From: Blastocatellia bacterium | Lineage (GTDB): Bacteria > Acidobacteriota > Blastocatellia > Pyrinomonadales > Pyrinomonadaceae | Direction: 5' to 3' | Length of the DNA: 41,315 bases | Assembly: GCA_003488005.1 (NCBI GenBank) | Contig: DNND01000021.1 | Coordinates: forward strand, 2,912-44,226 | Part shown: piece by piece, positions 8,368 to 16,595 of the stretch | Numbering within the stretch: position 1 is the first letter of the stretch | How the letters are laid out: each line of letters starts with the position of its first letter | Program-made: the position numbers and the translations under genes | The notes under the pieces: generated by a model | Told to the model about the DNA's origin: nothing | What the model saw: the letters and a program-made list of their open reading frames with translations, nothing else | Database searches by the model: none

Positions 8368-9150
8368 CTAACCAAGCTGCACACTCAGCATTGAGATCGA
8401 ACCGCCATCGAAGCCTTCGACAGGAAACGTGACTTCATCGCCGGGCTGGCGCGACCCGAGAACATACAGCAGCGGTAGATAATGGTCGGGTGTGGGAGCA
8501 GACAGGAGTGCGTCGCGTCCCAGCGATTCATAATCAACCAGCGGGTCGTGATCGGCCTTCAGCAAAAGATCGCGCGCCAGTTTTTCGAAACGCACCGCCC
8601 AATCGAACGGTTCGACATTGTGCTTGCCCCAGGCGTAGGTGTGAAGATTGTGAACCAGGTTTCCGCTGCCTGCGACGAGCACGCCCTCATCGCGCAACGG
8701 TGCAAGACGTTTTGCAAGTTCGTAATGAAATTCCGGCGGTTGAGTCTCGTCGATACTCAATTGCACAACCGGTATGTCGGCATTGGGAAACACGTGGCTG
8801 AGCACGGACCACGTTCCGTGATCCAGCCCCCAACTCTCTTCATCAAGTTCCACTGCAACCGGCGCTAGCAAACTCTGCACGCGGTGAGCCAACTCGGGAC
8901 TGCCAGGCGCGGGATACTGCACTTCATAAAGCTCACGCGGAAAGCCTCCAAAATCATGAATGGTTCGAGGTTGGGCCATTGCGGTAACTGCGGTACCCGG
9001 AAGATACCAATGCGCCGAGATGCACAGCACAGCTTTCGGACGCGGCAGGGAATTGCCGATGTTGGACCATGCTTCTGTGTATTGATTGCGCAGCAACGCA
9101 TTCAACGGATTGCCATGTCCAAAGAAAATCGCCGGCATTGGTTTAGCCAT
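8368..9150 (-). CDS. LigB-type extradiol dioxygenase (4,5-DOPA dioxygenase-like, YgiD family)
   Basis: 260 residues, the usual length for the DODA/YgiD family. Metal-ligand signatures are present: FFGHGNPLNAL at the N-terminus, CISAHWY near residue 46, GSGNLVHNLH in the middle and APTPDHYLPL near the C-terminus. Relatives are Zn- or Fe-dependent ring-cleaving dioxygenases acting on catecholic substrates such as L-DOPA; the true substrate here is unknown. The ATG at 9150 matches the family start (MAKPMPAIFFGHG); an upstream TTG at 9180 would add ten residues. Shine-Dalgarno evidence is weak for both. It follows the palindrome cluster and is unlinked to other aromatic-degradation genes. Confidence 0.88.
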   Translation of the reverse strand: MAKPMPAIFFGHGNPLNALLRNQYTEAWSNIGNSLPRPKAVLCISAHWYLPGTAVTAMAQPRTIHDFGGFPRELYEVQYPAPGSPELAHRVQSLLAPVAVELDEESWGLDHGTWSVLSHVFPNADIPVVQLSIDETQPPEFHYELAKRLAPLRDEGVLVAGSGNLVHNLHTYAWGKHNVEPFDWAVRFEKLARDLLLKADHDPLVDYESLGRDALLSAPTPDHYLPLLYVLGSRQPGDEVTFPVEGFDGGSISMLSVQLG

Positions 9151-9235
9151 GGTGTAAGCGAGATTAAACAAGGGGAACAATCAGCAGGTAAATTAGCAAT
9201 AGTCCGCAACTATATCGGCGCCAATGTAACACCCT

Positions 9236-9595
9236 TCAAGACTCTGGCGGCTCGCTAGGCTGCATTGCGAGAATTTTCTGAATCTCAGTCTCGAGCGCAG
9301 GGAGGTCTTCAGTTGCGGTGAGCCAGACCTTCTCGATGTCCACACCGAAGTAATCGTGAATGAGTTTGTCACGCATGCCGGCGATGTCATCCCACGGAAC
9401 ATGTGGATAGAGGTGTCGGACTTCCTGAGATAATCGTTTCGTCGCCTCTCCTATGATCTCTATTTGCCGAATCACCCCGTCCTGGACCAACGAGTTTCCG
9501 TTAAAGGCAATTTCATCCAAACCCTGTAAGTACCGCTCGGTCTTGGTAATCGCATCGAGAATGTGGCGCAGGTAAAACGATTCATCTCGCTTCAT
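9236..9595 (-). CDS. HepT-like HEPN ribonuclease toxin (DUF86)
   Basis: About 119 residues, all helical. The HEPN RX4HxY signature is present as RDKLIHDYFG. HepT toxins cleave or otherwise inactivate RNA and are neutralised by a partner MntA nucleotidyltransferase that AMPylates the toxin near this Tyr. The ATG at 9595 (MKRDESFYLRHI) matches the family start and overlaps the end of the MntA gene by 14 nt, which implies translational coupling. Confidence 0.88.
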   Translation of the reverse strand: MKRDESFYLRHILDAITKTERYLQGLDEIAFNGNSLVQDGVIRQIEIIGEATKRLSQEVRHLYPHVPWDDIAGMRDKLIHDYFGVDIEKVWLTATEDLPALETEIQKILAMQPSEPPES

Positions 9596-9875
9596 AGATG
9601 ACTCGCAGGTCGCGTTTAATTCGGTCACGAAGGTAAGGACTGATAGCGGCTTCGGTGAGTAGGTCTACTTTTCGTCCGAGCGCGGCTGACATTTTTCGCT
9701 CGAGCGATACCAGCGCTAGCAGGCTCTTCCGCGTTGAGAACTCAACCAACAAATCGATATCGCTCTGGCCGTTAGCTTCCCCACGGGCCATCGACCCAAA
9801 CACACCTAACTTTGCCACGTCGTTTTCGCGACAGAGTTCTATTAGGGCGGTGGTGTCGAACAGAAGAGTGGACAT
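9582..9875 (-). CDS. MntA-like nucleotidyltransferase antitoxin
   Basis: About 97 residues. It contains the minimal nucleotidyltransferase motif GSMARGEANGQSDIDLLVEF, i.e. GS followed by the DxD metal-binding pair. In the MntA/HepT type VII systems this enzyme transfers AMP to the HEPN toxin. The start at 9875 (MSTLLFDTTALIELC) puts GS about 26 residues from the N-terminus, as in relatives; longer in-frame starts (for example the ATG at 9905) are possible. It is the first gene of the pair, with HepT immediately downstream and overlapping. Confidence 0.87.
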   Translation of the reverse strand: MSTLLFDTTALIELCRENDVAKLGVFGSMARGEANGQSDIDLLVEFSTRKSLLALVSLERKMSAALGRKVDLLTEAAISPYLRDRIKRDLRVIYEAR

Positions 9876-9989
9876 GATGGGATAGTAAGACTGAAAACCC
9901 TTCATGGGCAAGGTTAGCTGTGGGACAAAGCAACCTCGAAAGGAACTCGCAGAAAGTGACAAGCCGCCGCTAATGATGAGGCGAGCCGG

Positions 9990-10376
9990 CTACTCGGTCG
10001 CCAGCAGATTCGCGTCGCGAAAGATTTGCCAGGCGTCATTGGCATTCTTGCGCAGGACAGTGAGCGTGTTCCCGCTGCGGCGATTTACAGGCCCACCATC
10101 AACCGGCGTCATCCTTACTGACAACCTGGTCCAACTGTAAGCCAAATTTCCGCTTACCTGAATCTCCTGAATTTCGCAATCCGTCTCCAAACTAAACTTG
10201 CCTTGCCAGCCGGCGAATGAAGCGGCAAACGCTTCTCGCCCGCGCATCGGCGGCTGCCCGGCAACCAGAAAGACGACGTCCTCGGCCATCAGCGGCAATA
10301 TTTGATTGATGTCGCCTGCGGCAGTGAGGCGCAACCAAGTGGTGATCAAATCGCGGATTTGTTGTTCGTCATTCAT
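9990..10376 (-). CDS. SnoaL-like/DUF4440 (NTF2-fold) protein
   Basis: 128 residues with the SgcJ/EcaC-type NTF2-like pattern: an N-terminal helix (EQQIRDLITTWLRLTAAGD), then DVVFLVAGQPPMRGREAF and a C-terminal sheet ending in AWQIFRDAN. Such proteins are cone-shaped ligand-binding or small isomerase-like folds; function cannot be predicted from sequence. The ATG is preceded by GGAG and lies 2 nt beyond the stop of the upstream S9 peptidase gene, so the two are almost certainly cotranscribed. Confidence 0.85.
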   Translation of the reverse strand: MNDEQQIRDLITTWLRLTAAGDINQILPLMAEDVVFLVAGQPPMRGREAFAASFAGWQGKFSLETDCEIQEIQVSGNLAYSWTRLSVRMTPVDGGPVNRRSGNTLTVLRKNANDAWQIFRDANLLATE

Positions 10377-10378
10377 GA

Positions 10379-12577
10379 TTACTCCACCGCTGAAGCTTCT
10401 TTTTGACTGACTTCATATTCCGGTTTCGGCACGCCTAACAACCAATGATCAAACCAGCCGACGATGTGTTCCAGTCGTTCGATGCGATGCCACGGTTGGC
10501 CGGAACGTGACAGCTCGTGCGATTCGTTGGGAAAGCGGACCATTACCGTGGGAATCTTGCGATACTTCAGCGCGCGAAACATTTGCTCGCCGCCGGCGCC
10601 GGTGGGCGTGCGATAGTCAGTTTCACCGAGTATCAACATCAACGGCGTGGTCACGTTTTTGACGAACGTAATTGGCGAGCGTGCTTTGAAGTCGTCCGGA
10701 TCTTCAAAAGGCGCGCCATGAAACCACTCCGGTTGAAACTGTGTGAAATCTGCCGAGTACCACCAGTCGGCCCAGTCAGCAATGTCTCGTTGCGACACCG
10801 CCGCCGCGAACCGCGTCGTTTGCACTATCGTCCAGTTAGTCAGTAGCCCGCCGCCGCTGCCGCCGGTGACGCCCAACTTCTTGTCGTCAATGTAACCGCG
10901 TTTAAGTAATTCATCGACGCCGGCCATCAAATCTTTATAGTCATCGCCCGGATAATGATACTGAATAATGTTGCCGAAATCCTGGCCGTAGCTGGTGCTC
11001 CCGCGCGGATTGGGATAGAGAACGACATAGCCCTTCGCCGCCATCCACTGAAACTCATGATCAAAAACAAAGCCGTAAGCGGAATGTGGGCCCCCGTGAA
11101 TATTCAAAATCAGCGGATACTTTTTGTTTGGATCAAAGTTGGGCGGCTTTTGTATCCAGGCCTGAATCTTCTTACCGTCAAAGCTTTGATACCAAATCTC
11201 TTCGGGTTCAGTCAGATTTAAACGCGAAAACAAATCGTCGTTGAGATGAGTCAACTGTTTCGGCTCGGCTCCCGAACGGTCCAGCCAAAAAAGATCGCCA
11301 ACGCGTGTGGGTGTCGAGAGTGTGTAAACCAAACTACCGGCATTGCTCATGCGAAAAGTAAGCAGCGCTTGATTGCCCCGAGTTATATCCGCGGGCCGAC
11401 CGTTTGCAGCATCAAACGTTGCGAGGTTTGCTCTCCCTTCCTTCGCGTAGACTGCAATGATGCCGCGGCCATCAGCCGTCCAGACGGGCGGACTGCCGCC
11501 GCCCGCGCGTGGCGGCGCATTATCGCCGCCGACACCCGAGCCGACATCGTAGTCAAAACTTCCCGTCAGATTGCGCGGCTTGGCGTTCGCAGCGATGTCG
11601 CTTACCCACAGGTCAGGCTGCGTATATGACGTTACAGGTTGGCCTACTGAAGCAACGAACGCGATTTGCTTGCCGTTGGGGCTGACTGCAAACGCGCCCG
11701 CGCCCATATCAAACGACGTAAGCTTGACGGGTGGTCCACCGGCGATCTGAATGGAATAAATATCCGTTTTCTCAAGTTCGTAATAGGGTTCGTCAACGCG
11801 GTCCGAGCCGAAGTAAAGCTGAGAACCGTCCCTGGCCCAGGTAACGTGATCTTCCGAGTAGCGCCCTGTCGTCAATTGTTTGGGCGTGACTTTTTCGTCT
11901 GCGTTCCGCGGCGCCGCTACGGTCCAAATGTGTTGCGGGTGTTTCGCATCGAGATAACCGGCACCGTTGAATCTGTAGACCGCTTGCGTTATCACGCGCA
12001 CGTCGCTGTCTCGTTTATCGTCTGCTTTACTCGCGTCGGTTGGGCTCGGTGAGACCGTAGCGGGCGGCGTTGCGGGTTTGGTTGGCGCGTCCTTTTGCTT
12101 GGACACATCTTCCGCATTTGCGTCGCTGATGAAAGCAATTGTTGTCCCATTCGGCGACCACAGCGGCTGATTGGCGCCGCGCGGAACATTCGTAAATTGA
12201 AAAGAGTCGCCGCCGGCCAATGGCAGCATGAAGAGTTGTGGCACATCAGGCTTGCCATCTTTTTCAGTGACGCGAACGAAGGCCAGATATTTACCATCGG
12301 GCGACCAGCGCGGCGAAGAGTCACGCGGCCCCGTCGTCAGTTGATGGGTTTCGCCGCTGGCCGGTGAAACCGTCCAGATAGCCGTGCTGTAGCCGTCCTT
12401 TTTTTCGTTGACGCTGACGCGGACGAATGCCACGCGTTCTCCGTCAGGCGAAATTTGCGGATCACCAACCCAGACAAAATTAAACAAGTCCTTTTCGGTG
12501 ATGTTGCGCTTTTGAGCAAAAATCGGACTCGCGAAAATTGCTAATAGGATAAGAAGGATTGGTAGGTATCTTCGCAT
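10379..12577 (-). CDS. S9 family peptidase, exported (second copy)
   Basis: 732 residues. A signal peptide (MRRYLPILLILLAIFASPIFA) precedes a TolB-like beta-propeller (SPDGERVAF, WSPDGKYLAFVR and similar blades) with a low-complexity Pro/Thr/Ser/Asp-rich insert near residues 165-195, then an alpha/beta-hydrolase domain. Catalytic residues: Ser near 574 in GGSGGG, Asp near 654 in GETDYRTP, His near 687 in NESHEL. It is an acylaminoacyl- or dipeptidyl-peptidase-like serine protease, presumably periplasmic. AAAGG lies upstream of the ATG. It heads an apparent two-gene unit with the NTF2-fold gene; the M64 peptidase gene upstream on the same strand is separated by 188 bp containing an inverted repeat. 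Confidence 0.93.
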   Translation of the reverse strand: MRRYLPILLILLAIFASPIFAQKRNITEKDLFNFVWVGDPQISPDGERVAFVRVSVNEKKDGYSTAIWTVSPASGETHQLTTGPRDSSPRWSPDGKYLAFVRVTEKDGKPDVPQLFMLPLAGGDSFQFTNVPRGANQPLWSPNGTTIAFISDANAEDVSKQKDAPTKPATPPATVSPSPTDASKADDKRDSDVRVITQAVYRFNGAGYLDAKHPQHIWTVAAPRNADEKVTPKQLTTGRYSEDHVTWARDGSQLYFGSDRVDEPYYELEKTDIYSIQIAGGPPVKLTSFDMGAGAFAVSPNGKQIAFVASVGQPVTSYTQPDLWVSDIAANAKPRNLTGSFDYDVGSGVGGDNAPPRAGGGSPPVWTADGRGIIAVYAKEGRANLATFDAANGRPADITRGNQALLTFRMSNAGSLVYTLSTPTRVGDLFWLDRSGAEPKQLTHLNDDLFSRLNLTEPEEIWYQSFDGKKIQAWIQKPPNFDPNKKYPLILNIHGGPHSAYGFVFDHEFQWMAAKGYVVLYPNPRGSTSYGQDFGNIIQYHYPGDDYKDLMAGVDELLKRGYIDDKKLGVTGGSGGGLLTNWTIVQTTRFAAAVSQRDIADWADWWYSADFTQFQPEWFHGAPFEDPDDFKARSPITFVKNVTTPLMLILGETDYRTPTGAGGEQMFRALKYRKIPTVMVRFPNESHELSRSGQPWHRIERLEHIVGWFDHWLLGVPKPEYEVSQKEASAVE

Positions 12578-12654
12578 TGCTTGTGCCTTTCAGACTGAGA
12601 TCATAAGAGGGAGAGATCGAAAGGAACCTTCCGTAATGTCCTGGTTTGAATCTT

Positions 12655-12750
12655 CTTTGTGCGTCCTTTGTGCCCTCTGTGCCTTTGTGGTGAGGAATCG
12701 CTGATAAAGATTCACCACCGAGACACAGACGACACAAAGCACGCACAGAG
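12655..12750. repeat. Inverted repeat of CTTTGTG/CACAAAG-type units
   Basis: The left arm (about 12655-12693, units such as TTTGTGC and CTGTGCC) is partly complementary to the right arm (about 12711-12750, units such as GACACAA and CACCACC), separated by about 18 bp. It resembles the widely distributed 'accacagagacacag' intergenic repeat type and is related in period to the heptanucleotide elements, but is less regular. It lies between the M64 and S9 peptidase genes. Confidence 0.65.
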
Positions 12751-12765
12751 AAAACTGAAACTACA

Positions 12766-14202
12766 TCAACCATTCGAGTAGAGGCCAATGATACGCTCGA
12801 TTGCCCGACGACAAACGGCACAGAAGTGATTGGTGCGCGTGAACATGATGCAGTCGATCTCCGGCCGGTAATAACCTTTTGGTTCATAGTTCGCGCCCTC
12901 GAATGCGCCAACGTGGCCTGCAAACTTTTCGGCGGCGAACATCTTGCGTTCGTGGGCCAGCTCCTCACGAAACAGCGCCTCCATAACACTCTCAGGAAGT
13001 TTATCTTTCCGGATCTTTGCGCGACGTTTTTGGATCTCGCGAGAATACTTTTCAAATTCTTCTTTGTTCCACGGTGTTGGAATGGGAGTGTTAGGTGAAA
13101 TCATGTCTTTCCATTTCAGAAACACTCGCTGGTCTCCGAAGACTCCAGGCACGCCCTCAGTGGCACGCAGCGCGCTGACATTTGGTTCCCATGGCTCAAT
13201 CCGTTCCGCGCTCGGATTGTAGGAAACGTCTGACGTGTAGTATTCATCGGCGAGTCCGGCAAAGTGATGACCGAACTCGTGCACAAAAACGTAATTGGCA
13301 AAGGCGTTGTCCACCGCCACCGTGCTGTAGAGATTAAAGATTCCGCCGCCGCCATACGTGCGGTTGTTCGCGAGAATCTCGATGAATTCGTACGGAGCAA
13401 ACTGCGCGACTTTGCGTAGCCCGTGATTATCAAAAGTCAGCACATAGCGTTCAGAGCCAAACGCATCGTAAGTCGCGCCAACCGGCGAGTCATGATAGAT
13501 GCCGGTTGAAGGCCGCGAAATTCCGCTCTCGCGCGCCGGCGGGCACAAGCCCCAAACATTGAAATCTTTGCGATGCTCTTTGAAGGGTGAGGTTGCAAAC
13601 AACACCTCGAGCAAACGACGTGCGTCAGCGACAAACTTCTTCGTTTCGCGCGCTGTGTAGCCATCGCCTAGCAGAAGCAAATCAACTTTGGTCACCGGAT
13701 CGCCCATCTTTTGAATCGAGATCAGCGGCGCTGGTGCAGATTGTTGGGATCGGTCGATGAAGATGTCTTTCGGATCAACGGTCATGGACCAGATGTCGCG
13801 CCAGGCGTTTTTGGGGTCGCGCTTTTTCAAAACGATTTCAACCGGCGCGTTGGGAGCAGGGAATCGTAATGACTCGCTATAGGTTCGTTTGATCGTGGCC
13901 GCTTCATCCGTCGTTTCCCACTCGCCATAGATCGAGGCGAACCCGCGCGAGTAAAGGACCTGTTTTGTCTTCTGATCGCGAACTTCAAAAAAATATTTGC
14001 CCAGGTTGGTTGTGTCTACCGACTTGGTCAAATCACCGGGCCAGGGGAGCGGCTCAATCACCACGCGATCGAGGCTGAACGTCTCTTGCTTGGCGTCGCC
14101 GGTGTGGTAATAGTCCAACCGCATCGTCCGCGGCGCAGCCAACGCCGAAGTCCCTAAGACGAGCAGGAGGAAGACGGAAGCCGTCATCAATGTTTTGATC
14201 AT
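12766..14202 (-). CDS. M64 family metallopeptidase (IgA peptidase M64), exported
   Basis: 478 residues. Signal peptide MIKTLMTASVFLLLVLGTSALA, then an N-terminal beta-rich M64 domain (about 25-165), then the catalytic domain beginning near VDLLLLGDGYT and containing the zinc site HEFGHHFAGLADEY (about residue 308 on), an extended HExxHxxGxxD metzincin-like motif. The C-terminal part includes CIMFTRTNHFCAVCRR, with Cys residues that may bridge to CPP further upstream. Family members are secreted Zn-proteases known from Bacteroides and Clostridium IgA protease and common in Acidobacteriota. The ATG at 14202 has a weak ribosome site; ATG at 14187 is an alternative. Confidence 0.92.
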   Translation of the reverse strand: MIKTLMTASVFLLLVLGTSALAAPRTMRLDYYHTGDAKQETFSLDRVVIEPLPWPGDLTKSVDTTNLGKYFFEVRDQKTKQVLYSRGFASIYGEWETTDEAATIKRTYSESLRFPAPNAPVEIVLKKRDPKNAWRDIWSMTVDPKDIFIDRSQQSAPAPLISIQKMGDPVTKVDLLLLGDGYTARETKKFVADARRLLEVLFATSPFKEHRKDFNVWGLCPPARESGISRPSTGIYHDSPVGATYDAFGSERYVLTFDNHGLRKVAQFAPYEFIEILANNRTYGGGGIFNLYSTVAVDNAFANYVFVHEFGHHFAGLADEYYTSDVSYNPSAERIEPWEPNVSALRATEGVPGVFGDQRVFLKWKDMISPNTPIPTPWNKEEFEKYSREIQKRRAKIRKDKLPESVMEALFREELAHERKMFAAEKFAGHVGAFEGANYEPKGYYRPEIDCIMFTRTNHFCAVCRRAIERIIGLYSNG

Positions 14203-14319
14203 GGACCGGATTGTAAGCGAAGCAGTGGCTGGTAGTCAGCATTCAATTGAAGGTAATGATGAAAAATCAGGGAGCCAGCGATCGATTGCGCGTGCTCACC
14301 GCGAGTTTCGACTCCCGCA

Positions 14320-14328
14320 TGCTATACT
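14320..14328 (+). promoter_or_regulatory. Extended -10 promoter candidate for the RNase J gene
   Basis: TGCTATACT: a TGn element directly followed by TATACT (5/6 match), about 76 nt upstream of the GTG start. No recognisable -35 hexamer at 17 bp, which fits an extended -10 promoter. The same TGnTATACT arrangement precedes rnpB in this window. Confidence 0.5.
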
Positions 14329-14404
14329 GAGCCGCTTGTTTAGCCCCGCGATTGCTGCCTAATGCAGCACCACCAAAGTCCCTGAGAGTGAGTAATAAGA
14401 AATA

Positions 14405-16066
14405 GTGAGTAGTGTTCTCGAGATAATTCCGCTCGGCGGTATCGGCGAGTTTGGAATGAATTGCATGGCCGTGCGTTATGAGGATGAGATGCTCATTCTC
14501 GACGCCGGCATGGGCTTTCCTGAGGAAACCGCCTACGGCGTTGACGTCTGCATTCCTAATTTTGATTTTCTTGAAGAGTACCGCGATCACATAACCGCGA
14601 TAGTTCTTACGCACGGCCATGAGGACCACCTCGGCGCACTGCCTTACATTCTCAAGAAGTTCAATGTGCCGGTTTACTGTTCGCACTTCACGGCCGGATT
14701 GGCTGAAAGCAAACTCGAAGAGCACGAACTGACGAACGACGTCTTGCTGCATCGCGTCGAGCCGCGCGACGTGGTCGATATTGGCGTGTTCACTGTCGAG
14801 TTTATTCGCGTGTCGCACTCGCTGGTCGATTGCTTTTCGCTGGCCATCAAAACTCCCGTCGGCACAATTATTCATACCGGCGACTACAAGGTCGATGAGA
14901 CGCCGGTGATTGGCGAGCCGATAGATTTGCGTTCGTTCCGGCGCTATGGGCAGGAAGGCGTGCTCGCGCTTTTGTCGGACTCGACGAACGCCACCGTCCC
15001 CGGCCGTACGCCGTCAGAGCGCGCCGTGATTCCCGCCTTTGAAGAGATTTTTGCTGAAGCCGGCGGCCGCATCATTGTCGCCGCTTTTGCGTCGTCGATC
15101 CATCGTTTGCAAATCGTGATTGACATTGCGCAGCAGTTCAATCGCAAGGTGTGCGTACTGGGGCGCTCGATGCAAAAGAACGTCGAGATTTCTGACCGGC
15201 TGGGTTATCTGGACATACATGACGGCTTGCTTGTCTCGCTCAACGAAGCGAAACAGATGCGCGATAACGAGATTGTGTTTTTGGTGACTGGGTCGCAGGG
15301 TGAAGCACGCGCCGCTCTTTCTCAAATGGCAAACCAAAGCTATAAGGGTCTGATGATCGACGAAGGCGACACAGTCGTGCTTTCGGCGCGCATCATCCCG
15401 GGCAACGAGCGCCTCATCTCGCGAATGATTGGCATGATCTACAAACGCGGCGCCAACATCATTGAAGAGAAGCGCCGGCTGGTCCACGTCAGCGGTCACG
15501 CGTCGCAGGAAGACATTCGCATCATGACCGAAGCCGTGCGGCCAAAGTTTGTGGTGCCGATTCATGGCGAGTACCGCATGCTGTTTCGCCACAAGGAGTT
15601 TGTCAAAAATCATCTCGGTTACGCCGAAGAGAATATCGTGCTGATCGAAAATGGCGACGTGTTGGAGCTCGACGGCGAGCGCGCGGCGGTCGTCGGCAAA
15701 CGTGAGATCGGTCGCACCTTTATTGACGACACTGGTTTTGAAGAAATTGAGAGTGAAACGATCCGCCAGCGCCGGCAGTTAGCTTATGAAGGAATGGTCA
15801 CCTTGGTTGTGACTATCAACGCGGAAACGGGCGAACTGCAATCTCCACCCGAAATCGTAACGCGCGGCGTGCGTGGTTTCGATTCGACAAATGGATCTTT
15901 GAAGGATGCACAGCGTGTCGTTGCTGCGGCTATCGCCGGCGCCTCGCGGCAAACACTCGCCGACGAAAGTCTGCTGAAAGAACATGTGCGCGTTGAGCTG
16001 AAACGCTTCATACAGAAACTTACGGGCGCGAAGCCGGTAATCTTGCCGGTCGTCGTGCAAGTCTGA
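14405..16066 (+). CDS. rnj: Ribonuclease J
   Basis: 553 residues, the normal size. The metallo-beta-lactamase fold is marked by PLGGIGEFGMN near the N-terminus and THGHEDHLG with zinc ligands His70, His72, Asp74 and His75; the beta-CASP part contains SDSTNA and the later motifs HVSGHASQED and PIHGEYRML; a C-terminal RNase J domain follows. It is a 5'-to-3' exonuclease and endonuclease for mRNA decay and rRNA maturation, cytoplasmic. The start is a GTG at 14405 with only a poor Shine-Dalgarno. The downstream neighbour is the repeat-flanked four-helix-bundle gene. Confidence 0.96.
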   Translation: MSSVLEIIPLGGIGEFGMNCMAVRYEDEMLILDAGMGFPEETAYGVDVCIPNFDFLEEYRDHITAIVLTHGHEDHLGALPYILKKFNVPVYCSHFTAGLAESKLEEHELTNDVLLHRVEPRDVVDIGVFTVEFIRVSHSLVDCFSLAIKTPVGTIIHTGDYKVDETPVIGEPIDLRSFRRYGQEGVLALLSDSTNATVPGRTPSERAVIPAFEEIFAEAGGRIIVAAFASSIHRLQIVIDIAQQFNRKVCVLGRSMQKNVEISDRLGYLDIHDGLLVSLNEAKQMRDNEIVFLVTGSQGEARAALSQMANQSYKGLMIDEGDTVVLSARIIPGNERLISRMIGMIYKRGANIIEEKRRLVHVSGHASQEDIRIMTEAVRPKFVVPIHGEYRMLFRHKEFVKNHLGYAEENIVLIENGDVLELDGERAAVVGKREIGRTFIDDTGFEEIESETIRQRRQLAYEGMVTLVVTINAETGELQSPPEIVTRGVRGFDSTNGSLKDAQRVVAAAIAGASRQTLADESLLKEHVRVELKRFIQKLTGAKPVILPVVVQV

Positions 16067-16069
16067 GAG

Positions 16070-16097
16070 TTTCAAGTTTCAAGTTTCAAGTTTCAAG
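16070..16097 (+). repeat. (TTTCAAG)4 array, left arm
   Basis: Four perfect tandem copies of TTTCAAG starting six nt after the RNase J stop codon. Its reverse complement (CTTGAAA, alternating with CCTGAAA) occurs four times at 16566-16593, on the other side of the four-helix-bundle gene. The two arrays form an inverted pair 468 bp apart. Confidence 0.95.
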
Positions 16098-16157
16098 TTG
16101 TACTGCGTTCGGAAACACCCTGGCCGCTAGAGTTCTCTATTGCGGAGGAGGTGCAGG

Positions 16158-16559
16158 ATGTCGACGTTTAAGAAATTTGAGGAAATTACCGTGTGGCGGA
16201 AATCGAGGGAACTGACGAAACTCGTATATGAAGCCACCAAAAGAGAAAATTTTGCACGAGATTACGCCCTCAGAAACCAAATCCGCCGAGCATCAGTTTC
16301 CATCATGTCTAACATCGCTGAAGGATTCGAGCGGAGCGGAACGGCCGAGTTCAATCAATTCTTAGCAACAGCTAAGGGTTCGGCAGGCGAAGTTAGAGCG
16401 CAACTTTACGTGGCTTTGGATCAGGGTTATCTCGAACACGATTTATTCGACAGGCTTACGTTTCTTGTCACGGAAATAAGTCGAATGACCAGCGGTTTGA
16501 TGAAATACCTGCGCCAATCAGGAATTAAGGGAACGAAGTTCAAAAAAACTGGACAATAG
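16158..16559 (+). CDS. Four-helix-bundle protein (S23/IVP, Avd-like family)
   Basis: 133 residues. The sequence FKKFEEITVWRKSRELTKLV at the N-terminus, then RDYALRNQIRRASVSIMSNI, and AEGFERSG form the core of the four-helix-bundle family first found as ORFs inside intervening sequences of 23S rRNA genes and related to the Avd accessory protein of diversity-generating retroelements. The fold is a pentameric, basic nucleic-acid-binding bundle in known members; a function for stand-alone copies is not established. Start ATG 16158 has an excellent AGGAGGTG site four nt upstream. The gene occupies the space between two inverted heptanucleotide arrays (16070-16097 and 16566-16593), unlike its neighbours, which suggests it arrived as a unit. 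Confidence 0.93.
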   Translation: MSTFKKFEEITVWRKSRELTKLVYEATKRENFARDYALRNQIRRASVSIMSNIAEGFERSGTAEFNQFLATAKGSAGEVRAQLYVALDQGYLEHDLFDRLTFLVTEISRMTSGLMKYLRQSGIKGTKFKKTGQ

Positions 16560-16565
16560 ATTTGG

Positions 16566-16593
16566 CTTGAAACCTGAAACTTGAAACCTGAAA
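16566..16593 (+). repeat. (CYTGAAA)4 array, right arm
   Basis: CTTGAAA, CCTGAAA, CTTGAAA, CCTGAAA in tandem, six nt after the stop codon of the four-helix-bundle gene and running to within 2 nt of the SDR start codon. CTTGAAA is the exact reverse complement of the TTTCAAG unit at 16070-16097. Confidence 0.95.
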
Positions 16594-16595
16594 CT

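Noticed and set aside
14267..14875. A 202-codon minus-strand frame over the 5' part of the RNase J gene
   Set aside because: It is the antisense shadow of a strongly conserved gene.
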